64,000 nucleotides of DNA from an uncultured Bacilli bacterium. Its GTDB lineage: Bacteria > Bacillota_I > Bacilli_A > RF39 > UBA660. Under the pieces are notes generated by a model. That model was not told where the DNA came from. It did not search any database and saw nothing but the letters and a program-made list of their open reading frames with translations. The position numbers and the translations under genes are program-made. The stretch is taken from positions 1-64,000 of the forward strand of contig CAJTZY010000008.1 in the NCBI GenBank assembly GCA_910584085.1, in the 5' to 3' direction. Positions 46,300-55,735 of the stretch are shown here, piece after piece. Position 1 is the first letter of the stretch. Each line of letters starts with the position of its first letter.

Positions 46300-46302
46300 A
46301 AA

Positions 46303-46329
46303 AGTCTTTAGAAATTCTAAAGATTTTTT
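46303..46329. terminator. bidirectional terminator
   Basis: TCTTTAGA (46305-46312), loop AAT, TCTAAAGA (46316-46323), flanked by an A run on the left and a T run on the right, so it can serve both converging genes. Confidence 0.85.
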
Positions 46330-46757
46330 AGTAAGAATGGAAATAAGAAAAATATAGCAGCAAAGATTAAAACGAATAATATAATGACAAAAACATAATT
46401 AATACTATTTTTGTTTTCTTCCCTTTTTTCTTGTGAAACTGCCTGAGTATTACCAATAAATGTTTCCTTAGATTGATTAACAGTTGGGATAGCATTCATT
46501 TGGTTCATTTGACTAGCCATATTATTTTGTACATTTTGTTGATTAGTATTAACTGTAGTATTTACACCCATATTAGCATTTATATTCATATTAGGCATCA
46601 TATTAGTATTAACATTTGTATTGCTAGGATTTATATTAGGTCCCATATTAATACCATTATTTATACCTGTCATATTTGAAGTATTTAAACCATTATTAGG
46701 TATATTATTATTTGTAGGAATTGGATTTCCATTCATAGGATTTTGGTTATTATTCAT
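46317..46757 (-). CDS. Asn/Met-rich membrane-tethered protein
   Basis: 146 residues from ATG 46757 (AAAGGGTGAT site; upstream codons to 46799 are not needed). Residues 1-95 are low complexity with PN, NM and TN repeats. A C-terminal transmembrane helix (~120-143) ends in a short Lys tail. It looks like a tail-anchored or exported disordered protein; function unknown. It lies just after the 47100 gene in the same direction. Confidence 0.6.
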   Translation of the reverse strand: MNNNQNPMNGNPIPTNNNIPNNGLNTSNMTGINNGINMGPNINPSNTNVNTNMMPNMNINANMGVNTTVNTNQQNVQNNMASQMNQMNAIPTVNQSKETFIGNTQAVSQEKREENKNSINYVFVIILFVLIFAAIFFLFPFLLKNL

Positions 46758-46770
46758 AAAATCACCCTTT

Positions 46771-47100
46771 CTACTCCTCTTTGTAAATAGCTCCAGCACT
46801 TGTTTTAAGTCCTAGTTGCTTATTATGTGAATTTTCGCTAGTATTACTACTAAATTTATTATTACTAATTCCTATATTATTTAATATTGCTTTAAATTCA
46901 GTGTCTCCCATAGTATCACCAAAATGCTTCATAACATAATCAAGGTTACCTAATTTTAAATATTCTTGATAACTTACATCTTCTAGATTAAGATTAGGAT
47001 TATTATTTAAAGATTTAAAAATACTTCTAGCAATTACCCTTTCTTCTAATCTTTTTGGAGCTGTATCGAATGTTACTTTATAACTATCATAATTGTACAT
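46771..47100 (-). CDS. small soluble protein of unknown function
   Basis: 109 residues from ATG 47100 (AGGTGA site; a TTG at 47103 is adjacent). Helical N-terminal two-thirds (PKRLEERVIARSIFKSLNNN) and an Asn/Ser-rich tail. Not recognised. The next gene begins 13 bases downstream, so both probably form an operon. Confidence 0.55.
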   Translation of the reverse strand: MYNYDSYKVTFDTAPKRLEERVIARSIFKSLNNNPNLNLEDVSYQEYLKLGNLDYVMKHFGDTMGDTEFKAILNNIGISNNKFSSNTSENSHNKQLGLKTSAGAIYKEE

Positions 47101-47210
47101 CAATAATATTCACCTACTTTATTTAAACCAATTATATCAAAAAATATATAAAAAAACTATAAAAAAATGTAAAAAGTATAAAAAATACAATATTTTACAT
47201 TTAAATATAA

Positions 47211-48407
47211 TTATCTTTTAGTAAGATAGGATACACATTCTACATGTTTAGTATTAGGAAACATATCAAATGGAGTTATTTCATTTATATTAAAATTATT
47301 ATTTAATAAATTTAAATCTCTTGCAAGTGTCATAGGATCACATGAAACATATATTAATGTATTTGGATTTAATTTGATAATATTATCTATAGTTTCTTTA
47401 TTAAGTCCTGCTCTTGGTGGATCTACAATAACTACGTCAGGTTTAAAATCTAAATTATCTATTATTTTTCCACTATCGCCGCATATAAACTCAATATTTT
47501 CAATATTATTCATTTCTTTATTTTTAATCGCATCTTGAATCGCAAATTTATTTATTTCAACACCAAGTACATTATTATCACTACTTACAAATATGCCAAT
47601 AGTTCCAGTACCACAATATAAATCTAAAACATTTTTATTAGTGCCTATGTATTCATTTACTTTAGAATATAATTTAAGACATATATCTAAATTTATTTGA
47701 AAGAATGAATCAGGTGAGACTAAATATTTATATTTTCCTACACTCTCAATTATGTATTCATTTCCGTATACTAACTTATATTCATCATTTACTTTTAAAT
47801 ATATTGAGTTAGCGCACTTCTTTATTGCATCTATGTTTAAATTTTGATTTTTTGTTTCTATTATAATCATTAATTCATTTAAGTTAGTTCTACAAGTTAT
47901 TTTACTAATTTCGCTTAAATTCAATTCTTTTAAATGTTTTATACAGTTATTAATAATATCACTACTTATTATACATTTATCAATTTGTACTAACTTATGA
48001 GATTTACTATTATAAAAACCTAGTGTTTCTTTTACTTGAAAAGTTACTTTATTTCTATAATTAAATTGATTGCTAGATTTAACTATTTTATTTATTTTAA
48101 TGCTGTTACCTACATATTTACTTACTATATTCTCTATTTTTTCTTGTTTAAAAGCTAACATATCAGGGTAACTTAAGTGAAGTAGGTCACATCCTCCACA
48201 AATATTAAAATATGGACAAGGGCTATCTACTCTTTTTTTTGATTTTTTTATATAACTTGCTACATTAGCTTCTATATAATTTTTTTTATCTTTTGTAACA
48301 TTAATGTTTACAATTTCTCCAGGGATGGCATTTTCAACAAAGACTACTTTATTATCAAGTTTTGCAATGCCTCTACCACTGTGATCTAGAGAATCAATTA
48401 GTATCAT
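47211..48407 (-). CDS. 23S rRNA (uracil-5-)-methyltransferase, TrmA/RumA (RlmCD-like) family
   Basis: A 398-residue protein. An N-terminal TRAM-type OB domain, an Fe-S cluster motif CPYFNICGGC (~62-71), SAM binding at LYCGTGTIG, and the catalytic CDP motif VSCDPMTLARDL. It methylates uridine C5 in 23S rRNA; positions 747/1939 are the family targets in Gram-positives, but the exact site cannot be read. Slightly shorter than RlmCD of Bacillus (~460). Confidence 0.9.
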   Translation of the reverse strand: MILIDSLDHSGRGIAKLDNKVVFVENAIPGEIVNINVTKDKKNYIEANVASYIKKSKKRVDSPCPYFNICGGCDLLHLSYPDMLAFKQEKIENIVSKYVGNSIKINKIVKSSNQFNYRNKVTFQVKETLGFYNSKSHKLVQIDKCIISSDIINNCIKHLKELNLSEISKITCRTNLNELMIIIETKNQNLNIDAIKKCANSIYLKVNDEYKLVYGNEYIIESVGKYKYLVSPDSFFQINLDICLKLYSKVNEYIGTNKNVLDLYCGTGTIGIFVSSDNNVLGVEINKFAIQDAIKNKEMNNIENIEFICGDSGKIIDNLDFKPDVVIVDPPRAGLNKETIDNIIKLNPNTLIYVSCDPMTLARDLNLLNNNFNINEITPFDMFPNTKHVECVSYLTKR

Positions 48408-48424
48408 AAAACCACCTAAACTAA

Positions 48425-49054
48425 TTATAACATTTTATTTTTAGTTGTGGATGTTAATTTTAAAATATTATATAAATTTTTATAAGTTTTACTATTTTTT
48501 GAAATTTTATTAATACTACTTAGTATTTCTTTTTCATTTTTTTCGTGTTTACCAAAGCATTCAAAGTAAATATATTTTAATTTATCATTTTCTATATTTT
48601 TTAATTCTTTTTCAACAAATATTTCATCTTTTAATTCTTTTCTAGTTTTAAGTAATATTTTTTCTTTTTTTAATATTTTATATTCTACTTTAAATTCTTT
48701 AAATTTGTATACAGTTTCTAGTATTTCTAGTTCTTCATCAATTTGCAAGTATGACTTTTTAATACTTTTACCATATTCATTAAATTCAATGGCTATTATA
48801 TTGTTATCATCACAAAATAGTGTGTAAAAATCATTTCTTTCCGCTGTATTCCATAGTTCGGTTTTTCTATATATACTACTTAAGAAATCTTTATTTATTT
48901 CTATAGTATTGTTAATTATTTGTATTAAATCTTCACTATTAATTTTAAATATTGGTATTTTTTTTATGTGCATAAGTTTATCATTCTTATCCCAATCAAA
49001 AAAATCATAAAGAACATCATTAAAATTTAAATATATATCATATATATAATTCAT
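48425..49054 (-). CDS. conserved-looking hypothetical protein
   Basis: A 209-residue soluble acidic/Lys-rich protein. N-terminal YDIYLNFNDVLYDFFDWDKNDKL and a central LWNTAERNDFYTLFCDDNNIIAIEFNE segment; no catalytic motif. It lies directly upstream of the rRNA methyltransferase on the same strand (17-base gap), and its start overlaps the small membrane gene. Function unknown. Confidence 0.6.
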   Translation of the reverse strand: MNYIYDIYLNFNDVLYDFFDWDKNDKLMHIKKIPIFKINSEDLIQIINNTIEINKDFLSSIYRKTELWNTAERNDFYTLFCDDNNIIAIEFNEYGKSIKKSYLQIDEELEILETVYKFKEFKVEYKILKKEKILLKTRKELKDEIFVEKELKNIENDKLKYIYFECFGKHEKNEKEILSSINKISKNSKTYKNLYNILKLTSTTKNKML

Positions 49055-49256
49055 TTTTGCCTCCTAAAGTTATCGATAAAACCATAAGTATAATGCCTAC
49101 TAGTGCATTTAAACATTCTATTCTCCTAGTTATAAAGTTAACATATTCTATAAAATTATACCCAAAACTAAATAAATTTAGATAACTTACTATATAAACA
49201 CATCCTATAGTAGTTAATCCAAATCCAATTAGAAATGTAAATATTCTTATAATCAC
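49038..49256 (-). CDS. small membrane protein
   Basis: A 72-residue protein with two hydrophobic helices (~4-27 and ~48-66). It overlaps the start of the 49054 gene by 17 bases. It reads divergently from uppP, sharing an 84-base intergenic region. Unknown function. Confidence 0.55.
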   Translation of the reverse strand: MIIRIFTFLIGFGLTTIGCVYIVSYLNLFSFGYNFIEYVNFITRRIECLNALVGIILMVLSITLGGKNELYI

Positions 49257-49340
49257 AGAACCACCTAATAAATTTTATTAAATTTAAAAATTTTTATTTA
49301 TTATTTAAAAAAATTGTTATATAATTATATAGGTGATAGT

Positions 49341-50141
49341 ATGGAGTTATTAAAATATATATTTTTGGGATTTATTCAAGGATTTACTGAGACAATACCA
49401 GTTTCATCAAGTGGACATTTAATGATTTTTAAAACACTTATGGATGTAAAAGTAGATTTTGATACTATAGCAATTTTAACTAATTTTGGCTCTTTAATAG
49501 CGATTATAATATTATTTTGGAAGGATATTGTTACTTTAGTTAAAAATTTCTTTAAATATTTAACTAAAAAAGAAGCAAGTGCGAAATCTGATTATAAATA
49601 TTGTTGGATGATTGTTTTGGGATGTATACCAGCAGGAATAGGTGGATTTTTAGTAAGTTATTTTGATTTATTTGATAAAATAGAAGACAATATTAAGATA
49701 GTTGGTATATCTTTAATTATTACATCAATATTATTATTTGCAATTAGAAATTTTAAGGGTAAAAAGGATGATAGTAAATTAGGTATAAAAGAGGCATTAA
49801 CTGTTGGATGTTTTCAAATTCTTGGACTTTTCCCTGGAATAAGTAGAAGTGGTTCTACAATCGTTGGAGGAATGAGTCAAGGTTTAAAAAGAGATACAGC
49901 TTTTAAATACTCATTTATGTTATATATTCCTATGAGTTTAGCAGCTATGGCACTTGAACTTAAGGACATTAATTTGGATTCAAGTTTAATGTTATATTAT
50001 GTAAGTGCGATTTTAGTTTCTGCTATAGTTACATTATTAGTAACTAAATGGTTTAGAAAGATTGTAAATAATGGTAAATTAATATACTTCTCAATATATT
50101 GCTTTATTGTAGGTTTATTAGTATTACTATTCTTAAAGTAA
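49341..50141 (+). CDS. uppP: undecaprenyl-diphosphatase UppP/BacA
   Basis: 266 residues from ATG 49341 (AGGTGATAGT leader; an earlier in-frame codon at 49314 is rejected). A polytopic protein with both BacA signatures: GFTETIPVSSSGHL near the N-terminus and PGISRSGSTI in the middle. It removes a phosphate from undecaprenyl diphosphate to recycle the lipid carrier for peptidoglycan. Deletion or high copy changes bacitracin resistance in other bacteria. TATAAT at 49319. Confidence 0.95.
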   Translation: MELLKYIFLGFIQGFTETIPVSSSGHLMIFKTLMDVKVDFDTIAILTNFGSLIAIIILFWKDIVTLVKNFFKYLTKKEASAKSDYKYCWMIVLGCIPAGIGGFLVSYFDLFDKIEDNIKIVGISLIITSILLFAIRNFKGKKDDSKLGIKEALTVGCFQILGLFPGISRSGSTIVGGMSQGLKRDTAFKYSFMLYIPMSLAAMALELKDINLDSSLMLYYVSAILVSAIVTLLVTKWFRKIVNNGKLIYFSIYCFIVGLLVLLFLK

Positions 50142-50166
50142 TAAATTCGTTAAATCATATAAAAAG

Positions 50167-50191
50167 ACACTTTGATGTAAAGTGTTTTTTT
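50167..50191 (+). terminator. Rho-independent terminator of uppP
   Basis: ACACTTT (50167-50173), loop, AAAGTGT (50179-50185), then T run. Confidence 0.8.
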
Positions 50192-50254
50192 ATGCATTTT
50201 TAATATTTTTTAATTTCTATTGATTTATTAAATTGTGTTTGATATAAATTACCC

Positions 50255-50476
50255 TTATCTTTTTCTACTCATTGGTGATTCTACTGGTGGTAATTCATCA
50301 ATCATTTCTTGATATCTTTCTTCTCTTCTTGCTTGAATATTTCCCCTGATTTCTTGTGCCTGTGCTGATAAGGTTTCAGCTAATGCCTTTTCTCTTTTTC
50401 TTTCGTCATTAGAACTTATTTTCAAAACCATATCTTTTTCTTTTTGTAATTGATTAATTATTTCTTCATTATTCAT
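50255..50476 (-). CDS. small charged helical protein
   Basis: A 73-residue protein rich in Glu, Arg, Lys and Gln; one long predicted helix (~1-58), ending in PPVESPMSRKR. AGGAGG-type site before ATG 50476. Function unknown. Confidence 0.55.
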   Translation of the reverse strand: MNNEEIINQLQKEKDMVLKISSNDERKREKALAETLSAQAQEIRGNIQARREERYQEMIDELPPVESPMSRKR

Positions 50477-50603
50477 ATTAAATTAAATTCCTCCTTGTAT
50501 TTATATTATACAACAAAAATAAAATTTGATAAATATGCGTTATTAAATTATTATGTTAATTTAATTTTTATAATTGTTATATTACAATTTAAGGTACAAT
50601 AAA

Positions 50604-50625
50604 ACTCGAAACAAAAAGTTCGAGT
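50604..50625 (-). terminator. Rho-independent terminator for the acetyltransferase gene
   Basis: ACTCGAA (50604-50610) and TTCGAGT (50619-50625) form the stem; read on the minus strand a TTTTATT tail follows. Confidence 0.65.
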
Positions 50626-50689
50626 AATTATCAATTTTGGTTCGAGTGCTATAGGTATCTATAACTTTAATAATTTTTTTTACAAATGT

Positions 50690-51175
50690 TTAAATCTTTT
50701 TTCTATAATTAATTGAATATGACTGAAATCCATTTTCTTCGTAAAAATTTCTTGCTTTACTATTTTCTTTAAACGTAGATAATTTTATATAACCTACATT
50801 GCAATCTTTTAAAAGTTTAATACATGAATTTAATAGAGATTTTCCAATTCCTAATTTTTGATATTTATCTTCAGTTGCTATTTCATGAAGAGTAGCAACC
50901 TTCTCTATATAGGCATCGTCTAAAGGTATGATTGAAGCACTAATATATCCTACCACTTTTTTTTCTAGTTCTGCAACAAGTATAACAGTACTTTTGTCGT
51001 TTATATCATTAGCCATAATTTCATATAACTGTTTAGATTGTTCAAAACCATTCTTTAAATTATTATCAAATTCTTGTTCAACTTTCCAAATAGTTTTACC
51101 ATATAAACGCATTATATCTTTTATATCTTCCTCTTTAGCTTGCCTTATAATTAAATCTTTTAACATTTCTTTCAT
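50690..51175 (-). CDS. GNAT-family N-acetyltransferase
   Basis: A 161-residue protein. The acetyl-CoA motif is DKYQKLGIGKSLLNSCIKLL (R/Q-x-x-G-x-G as QKLGIG), followed by a late NSKARNFYEENGFQSY block. Typical GNAT length; the acceptor is unknown. Confidence 0.82.
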   Translation of the reverse strand: MKEMLKDLIIRQAKEEDIKDIMRLYGKTIWKVEQEFDNNLKNGFEQSKQLYEIMANDINDKSTVILVAELEKKVVGYISASIIPLDDAYIEKVATLHEIATEDKYQKLGIGKSLLNSCIKLLKDCNVGYIKLSTFKENSKARNFYEENGFQSYSINYRKKI

Positions 51176-51380
51176 TTTAAATCACCATTCTTTTTAATAA
51201 TGTAATAGCATATATATTACATCACTAATAATAACTTTTTCTATATTTTGTTCTGGCAAAACTTTAACTCTCAAAAGGTATTTTGGAATAAGCATTAAAA
51301 TTACCTGTGAATATAAGAAATACTAGTATCATTTATTGATTTTATATCAAAAGTTCAAATAGTTTGAACGGATTTCCCAA

Positions 51381-51467
51381 TGGTGCTCGTGATCGGGGTC
51401 GAACCGATACGGTGTTGCCACCACTAGATTTTGAGTCTAGCACGTCTACCAATTCCATCACACGAGC
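51381..51467 (-). tRNA. tRNA-Leu (CAA)
   Basis: An 87-base class II tRNA on the minus strand: acceptor GCTCGTG pairs with CACGAGC, D-loop with TTGGTAGAC, anticodon stem CTAGA-TCTAG with loop CTCAAAA (anticodon CAA, reads UUG), long variable arm TGGTGGCAACACC, T-arm with GTTCGAC. The CCA end is encoded (51381-51383). Confidence 0.95.
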
Positions 51468-51555
51468 AAGTAATATAATTATAGCACATTTTTTGCTAAA
51501 ATAAATAAAAAAATTACGGTTTTTATTAAAATTAAATGAATAGTGTTTAAATATA

Positions 51556-52122
51556 CTATTCATCTTCTTTATATTTTGACTCAAATAAGCCTTTTTCACT
51601 ATCATCAATTGTATTTTCAATTTCAATTTTTGGTAATTCTTCTATACTCCCTAGTCCAAAATAGTCCAAAAATTTTGAAGTAATATTATATAATCTAGGC
51701 CTTCCAGGTGCGTCTGATCTACCAGTTTCTTCTATTAATCCTTTAAGTAATAATTTTCTAATTACGTAACTACTATTTACTCCTCTTATGTTATCAATAT
51801 CAATTCTAGTAATTGGCGCATTGTATGCGATAATAGCAAGTGTTTCAAGGGAAGATTGGCTAAGTTCTGAGTTTTCTTCAAATTCTCTTAATTTTTTATA
51901 ATACTCTTTATGTTTTGCTTTTGTAGTTAATTTAAAGTGGTTTCCTAGATATTCAAGTTCTATTCCTCTATCATCACTTTCATAATTTTTATATAATTCT
52001 TTTATTAGTTCTATAGTTTGTTCTTCTTCAAGCTCTATAGTATTAGTGATTTCCTTTAATGTTAAACCATCCTCACCACTAATAAATAGAAGTCCTTCTA
52101 TAATTGCCTTAAAGTTATTCAT
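51556..52122 (-). CDS. scpB: segregation and condensation protein B
   Basis: A 188-residue winged-helix kleisin-interacting protein. The diagnostic block QSSLETLAIIAYNAPITRIDIDNIRGV and the GRSDAPGRPRLYNIT segment are clear. With ScpA and SMC it forms the condensin that compacts and segregates the chromosome. It overlaps the scpA stop by 8 bases. Confidence 0.95.
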   Translation of the reverse strand: MNNFKAIIEGLLFISGEDGLTLKEITNTIELEEEQTIELIKELYKNYESDDRGIELEYLGNHFKLTTKAKHKEYYKKLREFEENSELSQSSLETLAIIAYNAPITRIDIDNIRGVNSSYVIRKLLLKGLIEETGRSDAPGRPRLYNITSKFLDYFGLGSIEELPKIEIENTIDDSEKGLFESKYKEDE

Positions 52123-52834
52123 ACTTCACCTTTTCTTTAATAATTATGTTTTTAAAATTATTTTCTTGCTCAATATCAATTTCTTGTTTTCTTGTCATAG
52201 ATAAAATTGATAAAAATGTTACAACAACATAATCTTTTGTATATGTTTCAAATAAATCTTCGAAATTCACTTGATGTTTTTCCTTTAATAATTTTTTTAT
52301 TTCATGACTCCTTTTTGAAATACTGTATTCTTTATTAGTTACTTTAGTATTTAATGGTTTATCTAGTTCTTTTTGTTCTAAAAATTTAGAAAAAGCTTCT
52401 AGTAAATCATTTAAATCTACTCCGTAGTCAACAACACTATCTTCATCTTTATAATTTAATAGATTACCGGGTTCCCTAGTAAAAACTTCGTTTCTCAAAC
52501 TTTCTAAGTTTTTAAAAGTATCTGTAATTTTTTTATATTGCTCATATTCTAATAATCTATTTATTAATTTTTCTTTTGGATCTTCTTCTTCATCTTCAAT
52601 ATTTTCTACTTTTGGCAGGAGGGATGCTGATTTTATTTCTATAAGTTCTGCTGCCATTACTAAGTATTCACTTGCAATATTTAAATTCGCTTCTTCCATT
52701 TTATTTATGTAATCTAAATATTGTTTAGTAATTTCGTCAATACTAATTTCATTTATATTTATATTAGATTTTCTAATTAAATGTAATAGTAAATCTAATG
52801 GTCCTTCAAATGATGGGATATTTATTTCATACAT
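52115..52834 (-). CDS. scpA: segregation and condensation protein A
   Basis: 239 residues from ATG 52834 (GGAG upstream on the minus strand; the longer frame to 52882 adds unrelated residues). The kleisin N-terminus INIPSFEGPLDLLLHLI is diagnostic, and the C-terminal winged-helix (YVVVTFLSILSMTRKQEIDI) binds the SMC head. Partner of ScpB in the following gene. Confidence 0.93.
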   Translation of the reverse strand: MYEINIPSFEGPLDLLLHLIRKSNININEISIDEITKQYLDYINKMEEANLNIASEYLVMAAELIEIKSASLLPKVENIEDEEEDPKEKLINRLLEYEQYKKITDTFKNLESLRNEVFTREPGNLLNYKDEDSVVDYGVDLNDLLEAFSKFLEQKELDKPLNTKVTNKEYSISKRSHEIKKLLKEKHQVNFEDLFETYTKDYVVVTFLSILSMTRKQEIDIEQENNFKNIIIKEKVKYE

Positions 52835-52978
52835 GAGTATCAACTCCAAAGATATTATAATTGATTTTTTTAAATTATTCAAGTAAGTTTAATATCCTTA
52901 CAATTTGAATATGTATTTTATTCTTTTAATTTTTTAAAATTTATTGTATAATTATTTTAAGATAGAGGGGATTATATT

Positions 52979-54553
52979 ATGATAATTAGAAAACCTTATG
53001 CATTTTTTATAAAGATGTTTAAGCCTATTCATATTTTAATGGCAATTTTAACTGCATATTTATTATATTTAGAAAATAAAATGATGTATTTCTTTAATGA
53101 CTATATTAATTCACCATTAAATATAGTAGGTCAAAATATTAAAGACAAGGTATCTAGTGATTTATTACTTATTATACCTGCTATATTGACGACATTTTCT
53201 ATAATAATATTAGGTGTTATGATCAGAAAGAAGAAACCAGCTCTTTTTTATGTAGTTGCCATTGCATCGTTTATTGCTATTGCAATTATAAATGTATATG
53301 CGATTAGTTTTCTTGGCACACTTGAAAAAATTATAGTTTCAATTAGATCTGTTAAGTTAATTCACGATATGGTAATGATTGCCATAATAATTTCAATAGT
53401 ACTATGTATATTTTTATTTATAAGAGGTTTAGGAGTTAATATTAAAAAGTTTAATTTTGATTCTGAAATATCTAAAATTAATATAGATGAAAGTGATAAA
53501 GAGGAAATAGAATTAAACTTAAATATTGATTTAAATGAATCAAGAAGAAATAGAAAAAGGAGTATAAGAAGATTAAGGTATACTTATGCTGAGAATAAGT
53601 TCTTAGCTAATATTGTTATTAGTGTGGTTATATTTATTATTTTAGTTACAACAGGTGTACTTGTATATAAAGCAAATAAGGTAAATAAAGAGGGTATCAT
53701 CTATAAAATGTCAGGATTTAATTATGGTGTTGATAGAACAATAGTTTTAAATACTGATTATAGGGAAAATAAAATAACTGACAATTATCTAATTGTAGTT
53801 GATACTAAGTTTCAAATTAATTCTCTACAAAATAAAGTATCTTTAAATGATTTTAGTTTAAAGATAGGGGATGTTATATATAAACCAACAACAAGGTATT
53901 CTGATTCTTTGATTGATATTGGATATTTATATAATGGAGATATTTCATCTGTAGAGTCTAACAATTATTTATTTGTATATGAGATTCCAGAAAAATTAAT
54001 TAGTAGTGACATGTATTTTAGATATTCTAATAACGGAAAACCATTTGAAATAAAACTAAATCCTAAAGAAGTAGAATCTAATAACTTAAATAAATCTAAA
54101 AAAATAACTGAGGACTTATCATTTGAAGAAATTTTAGGTAATATAAAATTTAAGGTAAACGAATATGAGATAAAGAAACAATTTCTAATTCAATATGATT
54201 ATTGTGTTAAGGCAAATGATTGTGTTAAATCAAAGGAATATTTAAGAGCCTCTATTGATAAGAATTATGATAAATATATATTAAGATTAAATTTGGAATA
54301 TAGTGATTCTAGTGGCTTGGATTTAAATAGTTTTTATAAATTCTTTTCTAATTTCGGACAAATAGATTATTATATTAATAATACTTGGAATACTCAAAGT
54401 TCTGGCTTTGAAGAAATAAAGAGTACTAGGGTAAGTGATAAGGATAATGTTTATATAGGAATTAAATCAGAAATTGCAAATGCGTCTTTGATAAAGCTTG
54501 TATTTAATATTAGGGGTTCAAAATATGAATATATATTAAAAGGTGAAATATGA
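52979..54553 (+). CDS. multi-pass membrane protein at the head of the pilus locus
   Basis: A 524-residue protein. Four hydrophobic helices in the first 155 residues, a charged cytoplasmic stretch with an Arg cluster (~190-205), a fifth helix (~211-233) and a large extracellular C-terminal domain (~240-524) rich in Asn, Ser and Tyr. Not recognised. It overlaps the next start by four bases (ATGA) and precedes CpaB-, CpaF- and TadBC-like genes, so an assembly or anchoring role is inferred. Confidence 0.55.
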   Translation: MIIRKPYAFFIKMFKPIHILMAILTAYLLYLENKMMYFFNDYINSPLNIVGQNIKDKVSSDLLLIIPAILTTFSIIILGVMIRKKKPALFYVVAIASFIAIAIINVYAISFLGTLEKIIVSIRSVKLIHDMVMIAIIISIVLCIFLFIRGLGVNIKKFNFDSEISKINIDESDKEEIELNLNIDLNESRRNRKRSIRRLRYTYAENKFLANIVISVVIFIILVTTGVLVYKANKVNKEGIIYKMSGFNYGVDRTIVLNTDYRENKITDNYLIVVDTKFQINSLQNKVSLNDFSLKIGDVIYKPTTRYSDSLIDIGYLYNGDISSVESNNYLFVYEIPEKLISSDMYFRYSNNGKPFEIKLNPKEVESNNLNKSKKITEDLSFEEILGNIKFKVNEYEIKKQFLIQYDYCVKANDCVKSKEYLRASIDKNYDKYILRLNLEYSDSSGLDLNSFYKFFSNFGQIDYYINNTWNTQSSGFEEIKSTRVSDKDNVYIGIKSEIANASLIKLVFNIRGSKYEYILKGEI

Positions 54554-55215
54554 AAAAGAAAGTTATATTTTTGATTATTACATTATTTTTAATTAAACCT
54601 TCAGTGCATGCACTTTCATATTCTGGATGTGAATATTCTACTGTATCTAGATATAAGTCGTTTGTTACGAATGTCAATATTTCATACGATTATCGTATTG
54701 TGAATGGGTCAGTATATTTTGATGTAACATTAACTAATATAGTTCCTGGTATGTATTTTAGAGATTCCGAAACTGGAAAGACATATACGTATTCAAATAC
54801 TGTAAATGGAGAAATTACTATAAAAAATTATACAGGTAATTCTGGTAATTATAAATTTTATCCTACTACTCAGGGATGTAATAACATTTTACTTGGCACT
54901 AAATATTATAAATTTCCTATTTATAATAGTCATTATAATGATCCTCTTTGTTCTGATATACCAAATTATGGTTTATGTCAGAGGTGGGTAAAAAATAATT
55001 TGAACTATAGCGAGTTTAAAAGGTTAGTTTTGGAATATAAACAAAGTTTGGAAGAAAAACCAGAAATGATTGAACCGGAACAAATTAGTAAAGGATTTAT
55101 TGATGTTATAATAGATTTTTATGTAAAATATTACTATTTATTATTACCAATACTTATAATTATTTGTGTTATTATAATATTTAATCAAAATAAGAAGAAT
55201 AGATTCAATTTATGA
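54550..55215 (+). CDS. secreted protein with C-terminal membrane anchor
   Basis: A 221-residue protein with signal peptide 1-21 (VHA cleavage site), a beta-rich extracellular domain with several Cys (SGCEY, QGCNN, DPLCSDIP, GLCQ) and a C-terminal transmembrane helix (~194-214) with a Lys/Arg tail. ATGA overlap with the upstream gene. Could be a pilus-associated or surface protein; no family recognised. Confidence 0.6.
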   Translation: MKKKVIFLIITLFLIKPSVHALSYSGCEYSTVSRYKSFVTNVNISYDYRIVNGSVYFDVTLTNIVPGMYFRDSETGKTYTYSNTVNGEITIKNYTGNSGNYKFYPTTQGCNNILLGTKYYKFPIYNSHYNDPLCSDIPNYGLCQRWVKNNLNYSEFKRLVLEYKQSLEEKPEMIEPEQISKGFIDVIIDFYVKYYYLLLPILIIICVIIIFNQNKKNRFNL

Positions 55216-55248
55216 TAAATAAAAAAATAAAAAAATTACTTATATTTA

Positions 55249-55277
55249 TTGTCTTAAAATATAAAATGTGATAGAAT
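55249..55277 (+). promoter_or_regulatory. sigma-A-type promoter of the Tad genes
   Basis: TTGTCT (55249-55254), 17-base spacer, TAGAAT (55272-55277). Confidence 0.5.
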
Positions 55278-55320
55278 TAAGTATATAGTAGGAACTATAA
55301 TATGTTAGGTGGGTGATATT

Positions 55321-55722
55321 TTGAAGGAATCCATATGGGGGTATGCGATTATATCTTTAGGGATACTTGCGATTGGTATTATATGGTTTTTTGCAAACGT
55401 AACTAATACTGATCAACATAATTATAATTTACTTAAGGAAACTGTTGAAGCTTCTATGCTTGATGCAGTTGATCTTGCAGCTTATAGAAAAGATGGTACT
55501 GTTAGAATAGAAGAAGAAAAATTTGTTGAAAATTTTCTTCGTAGATTTGCTGAGAGTGCAGAACTTTCTAATACATATGTAATTGAAATATATGATATAA
55601 ATGAAGTACCGCCTAAGGTAAGTTTAAGGGTTTCTAGTTCTAAATCTACTACTGCAACAGGAGAAATAGTGGATTTTGATATAATAAACAATATAGATGC
55701 AATATTAGAAACAAAATATTGA
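55321..55722 (+). CDS. membrane-anchored pilus-locus protein, TadE-like
   Basis: 133 residues from TTG 55321 (GTGGGTGAT site; the GTG at 55309 lies within it). An N-terminal helix (~5-25) is followed by a mixed alpha/beta domain (MLDAVDLAAYR ... FVENFLRRFAESA). The helix-plus-small-domain layout is like TadE/TadF minor pilins, but no signature is certain. First gene before cpaB. Confidence 0.5.
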   Translation: MKESIWGYAIISLGILAIGIIWFFANVTNTDQHNYNLLKETVEASMLDAVDLAAYRKDGTVRIEEEKFVENFLRRFAESAELSNTYVIEIYDINEVPPKVSLRVSSSKSTTATGEIVDFDIINNIDAILETKY

Positions 55723-55735
55723 GAGGAGAATGAAA

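Noticed and set aside
46473..46815. Two plus-strand frames opposite the Asn/Met-rich gene
   Set aside because: They are shadows of the minus-strand low-complexity gene, which has a proper ribosome site and membrane helix.
51342..51626. Minus-strand frame running through the tRNA-Leu gene
   Set aside because: The tRNA is unambiguous, and the frame has no start context and overlaps the scpB end.
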